Shown here piece by piece: positions 7,387 through 10,654 of a DNA stretch of 10,654 nt; the stretch's first letter is position 1; every line of letters starts with the position of its first letter. The stretch is from Planctomycetota bacterium. Lineage in GTDB: Bacteria; Planctomycetota; Phycisphaerae; Sedimentisphaerales; Anaerohalosphaeraceae. The notes below the pieces were generated by a model. That model was not told the DNA's origin. It saw only the letters and a list, made by a program, of their open reading frames with translations, and searched no databases. The DNA is taken from the NCBI GenBank assembly GCA_030637065.1, contig DAOVVQ010000126.1:1-10654 (forward strand), read 5' to 3'. The position numbers and the translations under genes were made by a program.

Positions 7387-9116
7387 TTTTTGTTTATGTC
7401 GCTTAAAGGATTCTTGCCGATCAGTTCGCGATCTTCCGGAAACGGCAGCGCACTTACATCCTCAGCCCATTTGTGCCATTTGTCCTTCAACCTTTGGGCG
7501 ATCTCGGGATTGTCGGTAATTACATCATTGGTCTCGCTCCGGTCGCCGGACAGGTCGTAAAGTTCCCACCGTGACCGGTCGCGGTCATTTAACGTTACAA
7601 GTTTCCAGTCACCCTCGCGGATCGCGGAGTGATTCAGGTGCTGCCAGTACAGGGTCCTATTTTCGGGTCGATCTACATTTCCTTTCCAGTATGGTACCAT
7701 GCTGATACCGGGGGACAAAGTGATTTTCCTCCCCTTGTATTCATTGGGATATTCCGCTCCGGCAATTTCACAAAGCGTCGGCATAATATCGACAAGATGG
7801 AAAATCTGATCGCCTACGATCTGCCCTCGCCCGGAGATGCCGTTGGGCCAATGAGCGATAAACGGCGACGCGATCCCGCCTTCATGGACATACTGCTTGA
7901 ACTTTCTCAGCGGCGTATTCGAGTAGTTCGCCCAGCATTGACCCTGTGAAATGCTCCAGCCGCCGGCCTTTCGCCACTGACGATAATTCGCCCGCTTGTG
8001 TGTATGCCAGTTCATGCCGAATACATCCGTTTCTCCCGAACAGCCGTTATCGGCAAAGAACATAATAAGAGTATCGTCAAGAATGCCGCGTTTTTCCAGA
8101 TGCTTTACGATCCGCCCGACGTTGAAGTCCAGCCGGTCGATCTGGGCGGCGTAGATCGCCCGCCTGAAATCCAGCTCTTCGCGGTCTCGCCGATGCAGCG
8201 TATCCCACTTGGGCAGCGGATCGCTGTCTATCATATCCTTAAACGGAAGTTGCGGCGTCCTCTGCGTAACGAAAGTATTCTCCTGCGGCAAAATCTGCTT
8301 TTTCGGCAGCAGACCCATCTCCTTCATTCGCTTTAATTTCTCCTGCTTAAGTACATCCCACCCCTTCATATAACGGCCCCGATACTTCTCGATCAAATCA
8401 TCGGGGGCCTCTAAGGGGAAATGCGGAGCATTGTAGCAGACATGCAGCAGAAACGGCTTGTCATCGCGCCTGCCAGCCTGATCTATATAATCCATCGCCG
8501 CATCGGTAAAGAAATCCGTCGTATAAAACTCCTCATCCGGGTGATAAGGGTTGACCGGATCCTCGCCGGCGGCAATAAGCATCTCGCCGTCGCGATAGAT
8601 GTCGCAATTTCGCAAAACCTTCCAATAACTGTCGATGTGAGGATAGATACCGGTGAAATGGTCGAACCCGCGAACCTCAGGCCGTGATTCAGGGACGTGC
8701 CCGGTATGCCACTTGCCAACCATCATCGTCTGATAACCGGCGGAACCGAGGACCTCGCCCAACGTCACACAACGGTCATTGAGATACCCCTGGTAGCCGT
8801 CGCCGTAGTTGCTGTAAACCATAAAGCCCATGCCCGCCTGGTGCGGATACAACCCGGTGAGCAGGCTCGCCCGGGCGGGACAGCAGCGGCCCGCATTATA
8901 AAACTGACTAAGCCGCGCACCACTGCCCGCAAGTCGATCAAGATTGGGCGTTTCGATCTCGCCGCCGAAACAGCCGATATCGGAGTACCCAAGATCATCG
9001 GCAAAGATAATAACAACATTAGGCCGTCTAACGGTCTCTGCCCCGCCTGCCCCAGCTAATATCGAAGGCGCTGCCAGCGCCATCCCAACCGTCTTCAAAA
9101 AATCCCTGCGTTTCAT
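7383..9116 (-). CDS. Tat-exported type I sulfatase (arylsulfatase-like, probably polysaccharide sulfatase)
   Basis: 577 residues. It starts with a twin-arginine signal (MKRRDFLKTVGMALAAPSILAG), so it is folded before export. The sulfatase signature CCPARASLLTG begins at 78: Cys78 is the residue converted to formylglycine (C-x-P-x-R, with Cys79 as the x). Metal ligands are Asp40-Asp41 (FADDLGYSD) and Asp356-Asn357 (FFADNG). Catalytic sulfate-site residues are Lys135 and His137 (GKWHTGH), His232 (NAPHFP), and a late Lys407 in a PLRKFKxxxHEGG block. The C-terminal WKL...ELYDL block (504-521) is the normal end of the family, so the protein is complete. The length and the insert at 365-400 (NWHTHKRANYRQW...) resemble the S1_4-like arylsulfatase group; the subfamily is from memory. 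Activity requires a formylglycine-generating enzyme or radical-SAM maturase encoded elsewhere. It follows a probable glycosidase by 88 bases and overlaps the HzsA-like gene. Likely role: removing sulfate esters from a glycan in the periplasm. Confidence 0.95.
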   Translation of the reverse strand: MKRRDFLKTVGMALAAPSILAGAGGAETVRRPNVVIIFADDLGYSDIGCFGGEIETPNLDRLAGSGARLSQFYNAGRCCPARASLLTGLYPHQAGMGFMVYSNYGDGYQGYLNDRCVTLGEVLGSAGYQTMMVGKWHTGHVPESRPEVRGFDHFTGIYPHIDSYWKVLRNCDIYRDGEMLIAAGEDPVNPYHPDEEFYTTDFFTDAAMDYIDQAGRRDDKPFLLHVCYNAPHFPLEAPDDLIEKYRGRYMKGWDVLKQEKLKRMKEMGLLPKKQILPQENTFVTQRTPQLPFKDMIDSDPLPKWDTLHRRDREELDFRRAIYAAQIDRLDFNVGRIVKHLEKRGILDDTLIMFFADNGCSGETDVFGMNWHTHKRANYRQWRKAGGWSISQGQCWANYSNTPLRKFKQYVHEGGIASPFIAHWPNGISGRGQIVGDQIFHLVDIMPTLCEIAGAEYPNEYKGRKITLSPGISMVPYWKGNVDRPENRTLYWQHLNHSAIREGDWKLVTLNDRDRSRWELYDLSGDRSETNDVITDNPEIAQRLKDKWHKWAEDVSALPFPEDRELIGKNPLSDINKK

Positions 9117-9122
9117 GATTAA

Positions 9123-9127
9123 TCCTT
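9123..9127 (-). promoter_or_regulatory. Ribosome binding site of the sulfatase
   Basis: AAGGA on the minus strand lies 6 bases before the ATG at 9116. It supports this start, which also gives a complete twin-arginine signal peptide. Confidence 0.7.
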
Positions 9128-9142
9128 CACTTACCCCAAGTT

Positions 9143-9180
9143 ACCGGCTCCATTCGATCTTCCAACTGCCTTGAACCGGT
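9143..9180 (-). repeat. Intercistronic inverted repeat able to form an RNA hairpin
   Basis: In the minus-strand transcript ACCGGUUC (9180-9173) can pair with GAGCCGGU (9150-9143): eight base pairs including one G-U, around a 22-base loop. It lies between the glycosidase-like stop and the sulfatase ribosome site and has no T run after it, so it does not look like an intrinsic terminator. It could be an mRNA processing or stability element, a protein-binding site or chance. No sigma-70-like promoter is apparent in the 88-base gap around it. Confidence 0.4.
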
Positions 9181-9204
9181 TATTCATCCCGAACAAACAT
9201 CTCA

Positions 9205-10654
9205 TTAGATGCCTCCATTGTCATTAGCGATCTTGTCTGTAAATTCCGTCTCGACGTTTTCAAAGAATATGCCCTGAAACTGGCCCGGCTTAAGAGAAGA
9301 AGGCAGCGTTACCTCCAGATCGTACTGACGCCCGGGCTTCAAATCGGACACATCCGCATAAAAGCCCGTAAATGTATTGTGTCCCTTTCCCATCTGCAGC
9401 CGACCGGGTGTTCGCGAACTGTACGCCTTCTTTACTTTCGCCGGCTTGCCATTAAGTTTCATGCCCACTTCCATCTTCATGTCGGGCTCAGCGATCTGTA
9501 TGTACAACAATAATCTCTCCGGCGCAAGCCACGTACACTCCAGGTCCTCAGACGTCCATTCGATCGGCCAGGCCTTCTTCCGCTGACGCAACTGGTCAAA
9601 GATGCGGGCAGGCACGCTGAACTTCGCCCGAACGGTTTTCCCGTCGAAGGAAGGGTCATAAGTCGTAACCGCCTGATTGTGAGCGAAATATCGGCCTGCA
9701 AAACGACACTTAGCTGTTACGATCTCACCGTCCTGCTCGAAAGCAATCTGACGCCCGTTAACCGAAACCTGCTTTACTTTTTGACCTTTCGCCAACAGAA
9801 CTTCAATGTCCGCCACAGTTCCAATCTCTCCATGGACATTACTGATATCCAGCTTTCCAGCCCTGTATTTCACATCCCCGCGAACATTAAACAACAGCGG
9901 CAAAAGTTTTTCCGAAACCGGCTCAACTTCCAATACCCAGGCTGTGGTGCCGTCGATCATAAAGGAGCATTCATCGCCATACTCAAACACACCGCTGCCC
10001 GGTGCCCCGATAAATTTACCCTCTTCCGGATAAAGATGCCTGATAACGAATCGCTCGCCACCGGTCAGACCCAGACTCGTATCGAGCCTGAACTTTGCCT
10101 CGACCCTGCGATGATTCGGATTAAACAGGAAGATAAACCCGTGATCGCCGTCCATCGCAGCCGTACCATCGGCCCGGCCAATGCGCGGCGGCCCAATAAT
10201 CGACCGCAGGTTCCTCAGTATCCCGGCGTTACGGTCGGTCCAGTCGAACCAGTCTTTCATAAATTGTTGGGTCTCGACATCCGCCATGAAAAGCTCATGC
10301 TCGACTTTATCGCGGGCTGGGATCATATCGACGCAGTGAGCAAAAGGAGCCGTCGCAACCGAAGAAATAAGCGAAAATTTCCAGCCTAAGTAGTCCCAGT
10401 CCCGAATATTAAAATCGCTGCTATAGGGCACATCGCCGCTGGCATCCTTGCGGGCCGTCTGGTGGGTAATAAATCCGGGCATAAGCTCCGTCGGGCAGAA
10501 TTGAACATTGCGGAACCAGTACGAGGTAAGCCGCTGTTGCGTAGCGGACGAGCGGTCAAAATGAAGGTCGGGAAATGGCTCGAAGCTCTCCGGCTGTTCG
10601 TCGCCGCCTGTCGGATGAGGATAGCTCCCCGCCAGCCATATCCACGGACCGTAA
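9205..10654 (-). CDS. C-terminal part of a probable glycoside-hydrolase-type protein (start beyond the right edge)
   Basis: The frame stays open to the right edge, giving 482 visible residues ending in TAA at 9207-9205. The first in-frame Met (10482) lies inside conserved-looking sequence (YWFRNVQFCPTELMPGFITH), so it is not the true start. The visible part begins with aromatic-rich sequence like the end of a TIM-barrel glycosidase (PWIWLAGSYPHP, then RDWDYLGWKFSLISSVA). A helix-rich piece (WFDWTDRNAGILRNLRSIIG) follows, then DGTAAMDGDHGFIFLFNPN (about 162-180 of the visible part). This helix / 'DG...G-FIFLFNP' arrangement resembles the barrel-to-beta-sandwich junction of alpha-galactosidase-like enzymes. 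Two or more beta-sandwich modules complete the protein, the last ending in a DLKPGRQYDLEVTLP...GIFFENVE block. No catalytic acids can be assigned because the barrel is mostly outside the window. Lying upstream of a sulfatase, it fits a glycan-degradation locus. It could instead be a non-enzymatic family with the same fold. Confidence 0.6.
   Translation of the reverse strand, partial: YGPWIWLAGSYPHPTGGDEQPESFEPFPDLHFDRSSATQQRLTSYWFRNVQFCPTELMPGFITHQTARKDASGDVPYSSDFNIRDWDYLGWKFSLISSVATAPFAHCVDMIPARDKVEHELFMADVETQQFMKDWFDWTDRNAGILRNLRSIIGPPRIGRADGTAAMDGDHGFIFLFNPNHRRVEAKFRLDTSLGLTGGERFVIRHLYPEEGKFIGAPGSGVFEYGDECSFMIDGTTAWVLEVEPVSEKLLPLLFNVRGDVKYRAGKLDISNVHGEIGTVADIEVLLAKGQKVKQVSVNGRQIAFEQDGEIVTAKCRFAGRYFAHNQAVTTYDPSFDGKTVRAKFSVPARIFDQLRQRKKAWPIEWTSEDLECTWLAPERLLLYIQIAEPDMKMEVGMKLNGKPAKVKKAYSSRTPGRLQMGKGHNTFTGFYADVSDLKPGRQYDLEVTLPSSLKPGQFQGIFFENVETEFTDKIANDNGGI

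Noticed and set aside
9679..10389. A 236-codon open frame on the plus strand
   Set aside because: It is antisense to the glycosidase-like gene, which has coherent beta-sandwich sequence and shares orientation with all neighbours. The plus-strand product has no recognisable domain.

Overview
All six genes read on the minus strand. The window looks like a chromosomal segment of a Planctomycetota bacterium, or possibly another PVC-superphylum member, perhaps from an anaerobic or low-oxygen lineage. The lineage is inferred from gene content and no marker gene was seen: a Tat-exported formylglycine sulfatase, a large exported protein of the hydrazine-synthase-alpha-like (HzsA-related) dihaem family that planctomycetes carry in many copies, and a run of flavin and nicotinamide oxidoreductases. 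Base composition looks moderately GC-rich. I see no tRNA, rRNA, CRISPR array, transposase or prophage gene.

In the direction of transcription (right to left) there are two blocks. Block A (10654 to 4246) holds an exported-looking carbohydrate locus. It starts with the C-terminal 482 residues of a probable glycoside-hydrolase-type protein whose beginning lies past the right edge. An 88-base gap with an RNA-hairpin-capable inverted repeat follows, then a 577-residue type I sulfatase, then a 1046-residue HzsA-related protein with two CxxCH haem sites. The sulfatase stop and the HzsA-like start share an ATGA overlap, and the second gene has no ribosome binding site of its own, so the two are probably translationally coupled.

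Block B (4245 to 1) begins with a 142-base gap that contains a perfect bacterial housekeeping promoter, TTGACA-17-TATAAT. It drives a compact redox operon: a short-chain dehydrogenase (258 aa), a soluble FrdA-like FAD protein (679 aa, 9 bases downstream) and an Old Yellow Enzyme family flavoprotein (410 residues visible, cut by the left edge, 46 bases downstream). None of these three has an export signal, so they should be cytoplasmic.

A plausible joint reading is that Block A desulfates and cleaves a sulfated glycan outside the cytoplasm, with the dihaem protein as an unexplained electron-transfer or binding partner. Block B then carries out a dehydrogenation plus alkene or enone reduction sequence on a small oxygenated intermediate. 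The substrate of Block B cannot be read from the sequence, and a functional link between the blocks is inferred only from adjacency. The most unusual points are the uncharacterised SDR/FrdA-like/OYE trio behind a textbook promoter, and the translational coupling of a sulfatase to a dihaem HzsA-like protein.
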